The position numbers and the translations under genes are program-made. A DNA stretch of 64,000 nucleotides from a virus, in the IMG/VR virus record IMGVR_UViG_3300035698_007246, positions 159,880 to 223,879 of that record; one strand, 5' to 3'. This document shows, piece after piece, positions 25,841 through 34,913 of the stretch. Numbering within the stretch: the first letter of the stretch is position 1; each line of letters starts with the position of its first letter. The notes under the pieces were generated by a model. The model had not been told where the DNA came from. It saw nothing but the letters and a program-made list of their open reading frames with translations, and did not search any database.

Positions 25841-28452
25841 TGGACGATATTATTTCTATTGAAAAATATAATAATACTTATTTTAAAATACATTGTAACG
25901 AAGAGCAGACGTATGAATTGTATTCTTATTTTGAATGTTTGAGTACTGGTTATCAATTTGATGATAAATTCAGAGCAGGTCATTGGAATGGAAAGATTTC
26001 ATTTTTTAATAAAAAAGCTGGTAACTTGTTACCAATTGGATTGTTAAATAAACTTGTTGCATTTGCAAAAGAATTCCATTATCAATTAAAACTTGATTTC
26101 GATATAGAAGATTTTTATAATGATATTGAAGAGTCTCACATGAAAGAGTTTTATAACATCATATTCAACAATGTAGACCTATTCCCAAGGGATTATCAAC
26201 ACGAGTGTATATATACTGCCCTAAAGCGTAAAAGAGGCGTTATAGAGTCTGCTACGGGTTGTCATGAAAAGGGAACTAAAATATTATTAAACAGTGGTGA
26301 ATTTAAAAATGTTGAAGATATTGTTGTTGGTGATATTTTAATGGGTGTTGATGAAAAACGAACGGTTTTAAAAATTATTTCTGGTAATGAAAAAATGTTT
26401 AAAATAATTCCAAAAAAAGGTAATTCTTTTGTTGTTAATGAAAATCATATTTTACATTTAAAATTTACAAATGGACGATATAAAAAAAAATTAAAAAAGG
26501 ATTTTATTAATATTTCTGTTTCTGATTATTTAAAACAAAATAATCAATTTAAACATGAAACGAAACTTGTGTTTAACAATAAAGAACTCGTTTTTGATAA
26601 TGATTATAAAAATTCAACTAAGTTGTCACCATATTTTGTTGGGTTATATTTAGGTGATGGACATGTTCATAGATGTGGTATAACAACTATGGATAATGAA
26701 ATTATTGGAATTATAAATGAGGTTGCTAATTTATTTAATAGTGATATAACAATAAATAAAAAATTTGTATATTCTAAGGCAAAATCTTATTTTTTTACTG
26801 GATTTGGTGGCAAACAACATCCAATTATTGAAGAATTTAGAAAATTGGGTTTAAATTTTGGTGTTTCTAAAAAATTTAAAAAATGTTCATGTGGAACCAA
26901 ATTTATACCAGATGAATTTAAATATGGTTCTATTGATGAACGGTATAATATAATTGCAGGACTTATTGATAGTGACGGATATTTGGGCAAGTCATATTAT
27001 GATTTCTGTGTAAAATCTAAACAATTATGTGACGATTTTGTTTTTATATGTCGAAGTTTAGGATTTTATGTTTCATGTAAACAAAAAATTGTTAATGGTT
27101 GTGTGTATTATAGATGTTGTGTTCAAGGTGATATTGGAAAAATACCATGTAAAATTAAAAGAAAGCAATTTAAAAATGAATTAAATAGAAATAAAAGTGT
27201 GTTTGTTCATGGTTTTGATATTGAATGTGTTGGTGAAGATGATTTTTATGGTTTTTCGTTAGATGGTGACAAATTGTATTTTACTGATGATTTTTGTATT
27301 CATCATAATTCTGGGAAGTCATTGGTTATTTATTCGTTAATCCGGTTTATTATGAGTTGTGTTAAACGAAAAATATTATTGGTTGTTCCAAATGTTAGTT
27401 TAACCATGCAAATGTTTAATGATTTTTCAAAAGATTATGGTTGGGAAGGTGTTTCATCATTTGTTAGTGTGTTGCACCATAAAAGTAAACGATATGACCC
27501 AGAGAAACCAATATTGATTTCAACATGGCAATCTATTTACAAAAATGCACCAGAATTCTTTTCTCAATTTGACGCTGTTATTGTTGATGAAGTGCATTCA
27601 GCAAAATCAATTTCAATACAAACCATATTAAAACATTCAGTTAATGCTGAATATCGTATTGGTTTAACAGGGACATTACCTGAAGATGAAATTGATTTAA
27701 ATAATATTTTTGGATTTATTGGACCCAAATTGATTTCTGTCAAAAGTGAAGACTTGATTGATAAAGGTTTCTTATCAAAAATCATTATTGCTAATTTACT
27801 TTTACAATACCCAAAAGATATTATTGATGAGAATAAAAAACGGATAAAACATAAAATAAGTGGAGATACCGCACCGTACAAAGATGAATATGATTTTATC
27901 ATAAATTACCCAGAACGAAATAAAGTGTTTGATTATATAATAAAAAATATAAATACTTCTGATAATGTTTTGATTTTATGTGAGCGTATTGACCATTTAA
28001 AGTTAATTTCTGAGCATATCAATGGTTTGTGTGGTTCTTTTGGTCGGAAAATGTTTATGATACATGGGAGTGTTGACGCAAATAAGCGAGAAGAGATAAG
28101 GCAGTTTACGGAAAAAAATAATGGTGTTGTTATTGTAGCTACATATGGAACGATGTCTACAGGTGTTAATATTAAAAAATTACATCATATAATTGCAGCA
28201 AGTTCTTATAAATCTAAGATTAAAGTTCTCCAATCCATCGGTAGAGGAATGAGATTACATGATTCTAAAAATAAAATGGTTTGGTGGGATATAGTTGACG
28301 ATATGCGTTGGGAAAAACGAAAACGTAAAGACCAAAAAGATAAATACGAATATAACTATATGTTCAAACAGTTTCTCACAAGGTTAAGATATTATAATGA
28401 GCAGAATTTTAATTATTTGAATAAAACGATAAACTTAACAGAAATACAATAA
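25840..28452 (+). CDS. uvsW: UvsW helicase interrupted by an intein
   Basis: 870 residues, about 520 after splicing (T4 UvsW: 503). SF2 helicase that remodels branched DNA and unwinds R-loops, controlling the switch from origin to recombination-dependent replication. The N-terminal DNA-binding part is 1-115, including DYQHECIYTALKRKRGVIES; Walker A SATG-SGKS is rebuilt across the intein (residues 141-490); DEVH is in VIVDEVHSAKS; GLTGTLP is motif III; C-terminal motifs include YGTMSTGVNIK and LQSIGRGMR. Ends 10 bases before the next gene. Confidence 0.92.
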   Translation: MDDIISIEKYNNTYFKIHCNEEQTYELYSYFECLSTGYQFDDKFRAGHWNGKISFFNKKAGNLLPIGLLNKLVAFAKEFHYQLKLDFDIEDFYNDIEESHMKEFYNIIFNNVDLFPRDYQHECIYTALKRKRGVIESATGCHEKGTKILLNSGEFKNVEDIVVGDILMGVDEKRTVLKIISGNEKMFKIIPKKGNSFVVNENHILHLKFTNGRYKKKLKKDFINISVSDYLKQNNQFKHETKLVFNNKELVFDNDYKNSTKLSPYFVGLYLGDGHVHRCGITTMDNEIIGIINEVANLFNSDITINKKFVYSKAKSYFFTGFGGKQHPIIEEFRKLGLNFGVSKKFKKCSCGTKFIPDEFKYGSIDERYNIIAGLIDSDGYLGKSYYDFCVKSKQLCDDFVFICRSLGFYVSCKQKIVNGCVYYRCCVQGDIGKIPCKIKRKQFKNELNRNKSVFVHGFDIECVGEDDFYGFSLDGDKLYFTDDFCIHHNSGKSLVIYSLIRFIMSCVKRKILLVVPNVSLTMQMFNDFSKDYGWEGVSSFVSVLHHKSKRYDPEKPILISTWQSIYKNAPEFFSQFDAVIVDEVHSAKSISIQTILKHSVNAEYRIGLTGTLPEDEIDLNNIFGFIGPKLISVKSEDLIDKGFLSKIIIANLLLQYPKDIIDENKKRIKHKISGDTAPYKDEYDFIINYPERNKVFDYIIKNINTSDNVLILCERIDHLKLISEHINGLCGSFGRKMFMIHGSVDANKREEIRQFTEKNNGVVIVATYGTMSTGVNIKKLHHIIAASSYKSKIKVLQSIGRGMRLHDSKNKMVWWDIVDDMRWEKRKRKDQKDKYEYNYMFKQFLTRLRYYNEQNFNYLNKTINLTEIQ
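26260..27309 (+). mobile_element. LAGLIDADG intein in the uvsW P-loop
   Basis: 350 residues between SATG and SGKS of Walker A. Starts with Cys (CHEKGTKILL), has block B NENHILH, LAGLIDADG motifs VGLYLGDGH and IAGLIDSDGYLG, block F DDFYGFSLDGDKLY and a canonical end FCIHHN before Ser+1. All splicing residues are present, so it should be active; removal gives a perfect P-loop. Confidence 0.93.
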
Positions 28453-28462
28453 GGGGTTTCTT

Positions 28463-28894
28463 ATGAGTAAACATAAAAATTATTTGGCTGAATATTCTTC
28501 AATTTGGGGTAAATCAGAGGAAGATGAAAAGACAGAAAAAATAGACGGATATGAATCTGAAGTTTATGACGATATGGAAAAAGTGGAAGATGAAATTACA
28601 GAAAATAATGATTTGTATGAGGTGTTTAGTGCAATTAATAAAGTGTTAGAAAATCCACTATACACATCAATCCAAACAATAACACCATCTATGGATGTAA
28701 ATAATGAATCACTTCATATTTATGCGGTCACTAAAGACAGTTGTCCTGAAAATGAAGGTATATTGCAACAATATGTTAAAGATTTACAGGCTGCGACTGA
28801 AAGCAAATTGAAGTTTAAAGCTCAAATTGATGAAGAGGAGTTGGATGGACTTAAAAAATTTCAAATGAGATTGATAGTAACACGTAAAAAATAA
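28463..28894 (+). CDS. Hypothetical protein, 143 aa
   Basis: Starts after AAGGGGTTTCTT. The first 60 residues are acidic and likely disordered; the rest is alpha/beta (LYTSIQTITPSMDVNNESLH, LQQYVKDLQAATESKLKFKA, KFQMRLIVTRK). It is the first gene after uvsW in a run of structural-looking genes. No family recognised. Confidence 0.6.
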   Translation: MSKHKNYLAEYSSIWGKSEEDEKTEKIDGYESEVYDDMEKVEDEITENNDLYEVFSAINKVLENPLYTSIQTITPSMDVNNESLHIYAVTKDSCPENEGILQQYVKDLQAATESKLKFKAQIDEEELDGLKKFQMRLIVTRKK

Positions 28895-28904
28895 GGGGAA
28901 TATA

Positions 28905-29228
28905 ATGGAAACAAGTGATAAGATTAAAGAAATCTTAAAAACTATGGCTACATTTAATGTGGAAGAGGATTTATTTGATGATGAAGCAAGACAGGAGCTT
29001 ATTAATTATTTCTCTGAAATTGTGAATACTGAAGATGATATTGGTAAGGCTTTCTTAGGGGAAGTGATAAAACGTATGAATGACATTTTAGTTGATATGA
29101 GTATCGTAGAGGCTGAACCAACTGGTGACGACGAGTTACCCGCTGTTGAAGAACCTGTTGACGATACTAATGAAGGATATTTGTTTAAATTGGACGTTGC
29201 GGAACGTGCGAATGACTTTTTAATGTAA
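28905..29228 (+). CDS. Hypothetical acidic protein, 107 aa
   Basis: RBS AAGGGGAATATA. Two helices in the first 65 residues (KIKEILKTMATFNVEED, GKAFLGEVIKRMNDILVDM), then an acidic Pro/Glu/Asp linker and a short C-terminal helix (LFKLDVAERANDFL). Possibly a virion assembly factor by position. Unknown family. Confidence 0.55.
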   Translation: METSDKIKEILKTMATFNVEEDLFDDEARQELINYFSEIVNTEDDIGKAFLGEVIKRMNDILVDMSIVEAEPTGDDELPAVEEPVDDTNEGYLFKLDVAERANDFLM

Positions 29229-29238
29229 GGAGGATATC

Positions 29239-30249
29239 GTGGGTGGATTCTTAAATTACCTTAATAAAATGGAAACTGATTTTAATTCTGATTCTGTTGA
29301 AAAAAAAGAAAAATATATAGAGCAAATTGATGTGGATGAATATTATGTTGAAGAGGAAGAACAACAAGGTATTGCTGAATCTGAATCATATGAAGATGTT
29401 TCTATATACAAAAAAAGAATGGTAAATGAATTATTTAATATGGGATTAAATAAAAATAAAATAAATGATGTAATACAAAATGTTTTTAATGAAGGATACA
29501 ATGAACGTGATGTTATGGTTGAATATACAGAGCCGCAAAGACATGTGCAACAACCACAACGCCAGTTAACGTTCAAAGAACGTATGCAGCGGATGAAACA
29601 CACTCAAAGACAACAACCCCACCAAGCACCTCCTATGAGGATGTCTGATAAGGCAAGTGATATTTTGGCAGGTGTTCCAACTGATGACCCATATTTTGCA
29701 CCAAGTGAAATGGGTGGATATAGTGGTGGTGGACAACAATACCCACCGCAACAACAAATGCATCCACCACAACAACAGCAACAATATTATGGTCAACAAC
29801 AACCTATGCCGAATTATAATAGACCGATGAGACCTCAGCAACAAATGCCACAAGGTCCACCTCCGGCACCTGCAATGCCTATGTCAACTATTAATGATTC
29901 TAATGTTGGTTCTGTTGCGGTTGCTCCTCAACAACCTATGTTAGCAATGCCTGAAGGATTTGAAAATTATAAGAGTGGGAGTTCTGAAGTGCCTATTGAA
30001 GCTCAAGTTAAAATAGCTACTGGGATAATAGTAGAACCAGTTGGTGGTTCTATTGTAACAAAACAAGCAAGACAAGGTGAAATTAAACAAGGTGAAGTAC
30101 ATACTGTGAATTTCCAACTTCCGACACAACAAGGAGTAGCAGAAAATAATTTAAATGCTATATTGGAAAAACCAACTGGACCGCCTCCGGTGGCACCAAT
30201 GATGGGTGCACTGGGTGGTGCAGCAGACCATGCTTCACAATTATTATAA
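29239..30249 (+). CDS. Pro/Gln-rich probable virion protein, 336 aa
   Basis: Starts with GTG after AAGGAGGATATC. Residues 1-65 are acidic; 68-100 form a small helical domain (MVNELFNMGLNKNKINDVIQ); 105-235 are a low-complexity Gln/Pro/Met-rich region with runs such as QQYPPQQQMHPPQQQQQYY; the C-terminal 100 residues are ordered (IEAQVKIATGIIVEPVGGSI) and end in a Gly/Ala tail. Such disordered Gln/Pro tracts occur in capsid decoration and internal proteins, but the role here is unknown. It begins the plus-strand late block. Confidence 0.6.
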   Translation: MGGFLNYLNKMETDFNSDSVEKKEKYIEQIDVDEYYVEEEEQQGIAESESYEDVSIYKKRMVNELFNMGLNKNKINDVIQNVFNEGYNERDVMVEYTEPQRHVQQPQRQLTFKERMQRMKHTQRQQPHQAPPMRMSDKASDILAGVPTDDPYFAPSEMGGYSGGGQQYPPQQQMHPPQQQQQYYGQQQPMPNYNRPMRPQQQMPQGPPPAPAMPMSTINDSNVGSVAVAPQQPMLAMPEGFENYKSGSSEVPIEAQVKIATGIIVEPVGGSIVTKQARQGEIKQGEVHTVNFQLPTQQGVAENNLNAILEKPTGPPPVAPMMGALGGAADHASQLL

Positions 30250-30258
30250 GGAGAAAAA

Positions 30259-30726
30259 ATGGCTACAAGTTATGTTTTTGACCATGTTAAAATGATGGTC
30301 GCAAAGGGACAAATTATATTTTATAATATACCGGATGGTGGATTTAAATTGGCATTAGTCACATCTGCTGCATTTGATAATTTCAGTGCAGGAGCATTCA
30401 GTGATTATGAATACTGGAATGATGTATCTGCTGCTGAAATCAATGTCACTGGTAGTGGATATTCGAGTAAAGGGTATACTGGCCCAGAATCATTAGTAAA
30501 TAATGGTACATCTGAGGAAGAGGTTAATGGCTTTACACAAGTAAAAGTGTCGGCAACTGATATGTCATATCCAATATCCACGATTGATGCTGATGGTGCG
30601 GTTGTTTTTAAAAATGACTCTACATGTACGTTAATAACTGCTATACATTTTGGTGAAAAGAAATCATCAAATAATGGCTCTTTTATTATTGATTTGTCAA
30701 CAGAAGGTTGGATTCGAATCCACTAA
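30259..30726 (+). CDS. Probable virion structural protein, 155 aa (copy 1 of a pair)
   Basis: Begins after AAGGAGAAAAA. Beta-rich; the central pattern FKLALVTSAAFDN, YWNDVSAAEI, GSGYSSKGYTG resembles a small phage structural domain whose short form follows in the next gene (KAILCNGSYVE, YADVSANEI, GNGYVTGG). The two adjacent genes thus look like duplicates. Expected on the virion surface or tail tip; the exact part is unknown. Confidence 0.6.
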   Translation: MATSYVFDHVKMMVAKGQIIFYNIPDGGFKLALVTSAAFDNFSAGAFSDYEYWNDVSAAEINVTGSGYSSKGYTGPESLVNNGTSEEEVNGFTQVKVSATDMSYPISTIDADGAVVFKNDSTCTLITAIHFGEKKSSNNGSFIIDLSTEGWIRIH

Positions 30727-30737
30727 GGGGGGAATAA

Positions 30738-31181
30738 ATGGCTGATATAATACCTCACTATTTTTTAACACAACTATCTACTAAAAAGATAGATTTTAAT
30801 ACAGATGGGTTTAAAGCTATTTTGTGTAATGGTTCATATGTTGAAGCTACATTACGTGATATACAAACTTATGCTGATGTGAGTGCTAATGAAATAACAT
30901 CTGGTAATGGATATGTTACAGGTGGGATTGATGTTTCTGGAACAAGTGCCACAACTGACGACGCTAATAACAGAACATTATTTAAATGTGATGATTTGGT
31001 ATTCACTGCAACTGGTGGTGAAATTGGACCAACTCGATATTGTGTGATGTATGACTCTGATGGTGAAGATACTACTGTGTATGTTTTTGATTTTGGGGAA
31101 GATAAAACTGTATGTGATGGGGCTACTCTAAGAATAGTAGTCGATGCAACTGCTTTCATGAAGGCATATCAAAAGGTGTAA
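30738..31181 (+). CDS. Probable virion structural protein, 147 aa (copy 2 of a pair)
   Basis: Begins after AGGGGGGAATAA. Shares layout with the previous gene: FNTDGFKAILCNGSYVEA, DVSANEITSGNGYVTGGIDV, a DDLVFTATGGEIGPTRYCVM segment and a final Asp-rich strand set (VYVFDFGEDKTVCDGATLRI). No catalytic motif; a structural, phage-surface protein by analogy. Confidence 0.6.
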   Translation: MADIIPHYFLTQLSTKKIDFNTDGFKAILCNGSYVEATLRDIQTYADVSANEITSGNGYVTGGIDVSGTSATTDDANNRTLFKCDDLVFTATGGEIGPTRYCVMYDSDGEDTTVYVFDFGEDKTVCDGATLRIVVDATAFMKAYQKV

Positions 31182-31186
31182 ATTAA

Positions 31187-31759
31187 ATGGCATTAGTAAA
31201 TCTATCACCAACCACCAGAGTTTGGCTGGATATTGAAAATAATACAGTTAATCAAAAAAGTGATAATACTGGACAAATTGGTCAGTATCTTAGAGGTGCG
31301 TCCAATTTCTATACAGATGAGACAATTTTACAATTTGATTTAACGAGTTTGGTTGGTGCTACGGTTACTGATGTTGATTTGGATTTCACAATATCAAGCG
31401 AAAACTGGCCTGGGTCGATAAATGGATATTTGTACGACCAAAACAAAACCGTTCCCGGTTCATGGAGTACTGTACCACGATTTGATGATTTTGCACAGAT
31501 AGCATGGTCAACAGAATTAGATAATGTTAGTATGGGTGGAACTGGAACATATACGTTTAATAGTGCGAGTTTAGACAGTTTAGTGCAGGATTGGATTGAT
31601 GATAGTGACGATAACTGGGGTGTTATTATTGGTGCTAATCCTTCATATTTTGGATATTATGGTACATTAAGTACAGCAACATTAAAAGTTACATATACTG
31701 CTGCTGTTACAGCAAAACCAGTAAACGCTTTACATCATTATAAAATGAGAAGACGATAA
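31187..31759 (+). CDS. DNRLRE-like beta-sandwich protein, 190 aa
   Basis: The sequence FYTDETILQFDLTSLVGATV, VTDVDLDFTIS, WSTVPRFDDF, DSLVQDWIDDSDDNWGVIIG and ATLKVTYT follows the order of strands in DNRLRE/disaggregatase-related carbohydrate-binding-type domains of secreted and phage-tail proteins. RBS is weak (GTGTAAATTAA), only 5 bases after the previous gene, so translation is probably coupled. It may bind sugar on the cell surface; a fiber accessory by context. Confidence 0.6.
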   Translation: MALVNLSPTTRVWLDIENNTVNQKSDNTGQIGQYLRGASNFYTDETILQFDLTSLVGATVTDVDLDFTISSENWPGSINGYLYDQNKTVPGSWSTVPRFDDFAQIAWSTELDNVSMGGTGTYTFNSASLDSLVQDWIDDSDDNWGVIIGANPSYFGYYGTLSTATLKVTYTAAVTAKPVNALHHYKMRRR

Positions 31760-31773
31760 AATGGAGAACATAA

Positions 31774-34700
31774 ATGAATATATTAAAATATAATACATCG
31801 GCTACTGTAAAAATGGGGCCATTTGTTAGTTCGGCTGATGGGTATACAGAACAAACAAGTTTAACATTGAGTCAAGCCGATTTTCGTTTGTCTAAAAATG
31901 GTGGAAATATGGCTCAAAAGAATGATACCGGTTCTGGAACTCATGATGAGGTTGGTTGGTATGATGTTGATTTAAATACAACAGATACTAATGGACTCGG
32001 TAGATTAGATATTGCTGTATCAGAAGCTGGTTCATTACCTGTGTGGGCAACATTCATGGTGATGTCAGAACAGGAATATGATTCGTTTTTTGGTAGTGGT
32101 GTATTAGCAACATCCGCAACAAATTTAAGTGAAGTGGATGTAGGAATTGTTGAAGCAAATTTGACTGAAATAGATAGTATAAGTCTTTCAGGGCATGACG
32201 CTGTGTTGAGATTAAATCAATTGAGTTTAAAATCATCGACAGTTATACCATTTAGAGCCGAATCATTGGGACCCAATGACGCTATGTATGCAAAAGGATA
32301 TGGTAAAGGTAGTGGTTTTAATATACATGGTGGTGTTACTGCTCCTGCACTGAATTTATATGGTGGTACAAATGGACTTAAAATAGAATCATTGGGGGTT
32401 AACACTGGTTTGTTAATAAACAGTCCAGATGTAGGTGTAGAAGTAATTGGTGATAAAGGTGGAATATATGTGAAAGCAGTATCCAACGGTCATGCATTAG
32501 GATTATCAGGACATCCGGGAACTGGACATGGGATTGACGCTTATGGTAACGCAGGTATTTATGCAAGAGGTGTTGCTGGTCTTGGTTATGGTATGGTGTT
32601 ATCTGGTATAGGTGCTGGACAAGCTGGATTATTAACAAATGGTGCTGTTGGTATGGTTGCTTCTGCAACTAATTTAGATGAAGTTAGTGTGAGTGTTGAT
32701 ATTTCAACTCTTGCCACATCAGCGGTATTAGATACAGTAGGAAGTAATGTCCAAGGAATTCATGATGTGTTGCCTGGTGGCGGTCAAGATATGGTAGGAA
32801 ACTTAGAATTGAATGCGGTATGGCAACATGTTGATGATGTTTATATAGATATGGCTACATCAGCGGTATTAGATACAGTAGGAAGTAATGTTTTATTGAT
32901 TCCAATAGATAATAATGGAATTACAGTGAGTGCAAACAATTTAAGTGAAGTTGATATCAATGGACAAACAACATCAGCAAACAATCTAAGTGAAGTTGAT
33001 GTTTCAGGTCAAGTAACATCAGCAAACAATTTAAGTGAAGTTGATGTTTCAGGTCAATCGGTATCAGCAAACAATCTAAGTGAAGTTGATGTTTCAGGAC
33101 AAACAGTATTTGCTTCTGCTACAAATTTAAGTGAAGTTGATATCAATGGACAAACAACATCAGCAAACAATCTAAGTGAAGTTGATGTTTCAGGACAAAC
33201 AGTATTTGCTTCTGCTACAAATTTAAGTGAAGTTGATGTTTCAGGTCAATCGGTATCAGCTACGAATTTAAGTGAAGTTGACATAAATGGTCAAGTAACA
33301 TCAGCAAGTAATTTAAGTGAAATAGATTTAAGTATATTGGCAACATCTGCTGCTATACAAGTTGTTGATAATAATATAGATACAATAGTTGGAGTATTAC
33401 CTGCTGGTGGAGATATTATAGCAGGACAAAATGACATTGACGCTATTCTTGTTAATACAAGATTTAAAGCAACTGTGCCATCTCAAGCTATCGTTCCAGA
33501 AACTGGATATTATCCATATGAACTTATTGCTCATTTATACAATAGTTCTGGTTCAATGGAAGACCCTGACCTTGATAAAATGTATATTCAAATCAAAGCT
33601 GTGTCTGGTGCAGAATATAAAAATGAATTATATGATGATGTTGGAACAACGACACATGCAACTTCGGGTATAAATTCTAATTTCCAACCAGAATATTATG
33701 AGATGACGAAAGTCAATACTGGATATTATCACATATTTTATAAATTATCAGCCAATGAAGATAGCAATCAATGGGTTGCAACATTTGGATATGAAGAGAA
33801 TGGTGAAATTTTATATCATTCAAGAACTACAATTATTCTTACACAAACAGCGGGTGTAACAACATTGGCTGATAATATAACAAATAAAGATATTATTAGA
33901 GAATCGATGGGTCGTGTTGATGGGGCTGAGGCTTCTATTGATACTAAATTGAATAATATATATGGTGATATGGGCACATCTGCAAGACAAGTCACAATCA
34001 ATACAAATGTTGTGGCAAACGGACTTAATATCGGTTTAATACCAACTGATAATAATGGTATTAGTGTTAGTGCGAATAACTTAGATGAAATTGATTTTAC
34101 AGGACTATCTGTATCGGCAAATAACTTAGATGAGGTTGACATAAATGGTCAAACAGTTTTTGCTTCAGCTACAAATTTAAGTGAAGTTGATGTTTCAGGT
34201 CAATCTGTATCAGCAAATAACTTAGATGAAATTGATTTTACAGGACTATCTGTATCAGCAAGTAATTTAAGTGAAGTTGATGTTTCAGGTCAATCTGTAT
34301 CGGCAAATAACTTAGATGAAATTGGTTTAACAGGATTAACTGTTTCAGCAAGTAATTTGAGTGAAGTTGATATTAACGGGCAAACAACATCAGCAAGTAA
34401 TTTAAGTGAAGTTGATGTTTCAGGTCAAACAGTATTTGCTTCTGCTACGAATTTATCAGAAGTTGATATTAACGGACAAACAACATCAGCAAATAACTTA
34501 GATGAAATTGGTTTAACAGGATTAACTGTTTCAGCAAGTAATTTAAGTGAAGTTGATGTTTCAGGACAATCTGTTTCAGCAAGTAACCTTAGTGAACTTA
34601 ATGTTTCTGCTGATTGTTATACAGCATTAACTGGATATGGGGTTCATACGTCTGCATATGCCGATGTGATTAGAGACCAATTATTGGTTGAAATTAATGA

Positions 34701-34899
34701 TGTTGCTAATGAAGTAATGTTATCTGCTACTATTGATGGAAGTAAAAATTTGACTCAAGTGATGTCTGACTTATTAGCAGAGGCAATTGGTAAGATTGTA
34801 TTCACAAGTGCGAGTGATTTGTTTACATATTATAGACAAGACAATATCACATCTGCTTTTGCGTTGAGTGGAACTAATGACTTAAGAACAAGAATATAG
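31774..34899 (+). CDS. Large repetitive fiber or adhesin protein, 1041 aa
   Basis: RBS GGAGAACATAA. An N-terminal domain (residues 1-110: VKMGPFVSSADGYTEQTSLT, ADFRLSKNGGNMAQ) recurs at the front of tail or baseplate adhesins. A Gly-rich part (about 165-290) follows, then two arrays of 13-17-residue repeats of the type SANNLSEVDVSGQ, with 9 units at about 32926-33345 and 12 units at 34063-34600. Between them is a beta-sandwich (YPYELIAHLYNSSG). The protein looks trimeric and elongated. Repeat DNA is nearly identical between units, which permits length change by recombination. Host-contact role is inferred. Confidence 0.7.
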   Translation: MNILKYNTSATVKMGPFVSSADGYTEQTSLTLSQADFRLSKNGGNMAQKNDTGSGTHDEVGWYDVDLNTTDTNGLGRLDIAVSEAGSLPVWATFMVMSEQEYDSFFGSGVLATSATNLSEVDVGIVEANLTEIDSISLSGHDAVLRLNQLSLKSSTVIPFRAESLGPNDAMYAKGYGKGSGFNIHGGVTAPALNLYGGTNGLKIESLGVNTGLLINSPDVGVEVIGDKGGIYVKAVSNGHALGLSGHPGTGHGIDAYGNAGIYARGVAGLGYGMVLSGIGAGQAGLLTNGAVGMVASATNLDEVSVSVDISTLATSAVLDTVGSNVQGIHDVLPGGGQDMVGNLELNAVWQHVDDVYIDMATSAVLDTVGSNVLLIPIDNNGITVSANNLSEVDINGQTTSANNLSEVDVSGQVTSANNLSEVDVSGQSVSANNLSEVDVSGQTVFASATNLSEVDINGQTTSANNLSEVDVSGQTVFASATNLSEVDVSGQSVSATNLSEVDINGQVTSASNLSEIDLSILATSAAIQVVDNNIDTIVGVLPAGGDIIAGQNDIDAILVNTRFKATVPSQAIVPETGYYPYELIAHLYNSSGSMEDPDLDKMYIQIKAVSGAEYKNELYDDVGTTTHATSGINSNFQPEYYEMTKVNTGYYHIFYKLSANEDSNQWVATFGYEENGEILYHSRTTIILTQTAGVTTLADNITNKDIIRESMGRVDGAEASIDTKLNNIYGDMGTSARQVTINTNVVANGLNIGLIPTDNNGISVSANNLDEIDFTGLSVSANNLDEVDINGQTVFASATNLSEVDVSGQSVSANNLDEIDFTGLSVSASNLSEVDVSGQSVSANNLDEIGLTGLTVSASNLSEVDINGQTTSASNLSEVDVSGQTVFASATNLSEVDINGQTTSANNLDEIGLTGLTVSASNLSEVDVSGQSVSASNLSELNVSADCYTALTGYGVHTSAYADVIRDQLLVEINDVANEVMLSATIDGSKNLTQVMSDLLAEAIGKIVFTSASDLFTYYRQDNITSAFALSGTNDLRTRI
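32926..33345 (+). repeat. Repeat array 1 (9 units) inside the 1041-aa protein
   Basis: In-frame units of 39-51 bp coding NNLSEVDINGQ or ATNLSEVDVSGQ-type peptides, some extended by VFAS. Adjacent units share long identical stretches. Confidence 0.85.
34063..34600 (+). repeat. Repeat array 2 (12 units) inside the 1041-aa protein
   Basis: As array 1, but including variants NNLDEIDFTGLSV and NNLDEIGLTGLTV. Several units are exact DNA copies of each other. Confidence 0.85.
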
Positions 34900-34913
34900 A
34901 ATAGGGTGGTCTA

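Noticed and set aside
32926-34600. Repeats could be mistaken for CRISPR
   Set aside because: Repeats are in frame, without unique spacers, and code for regular peptides.
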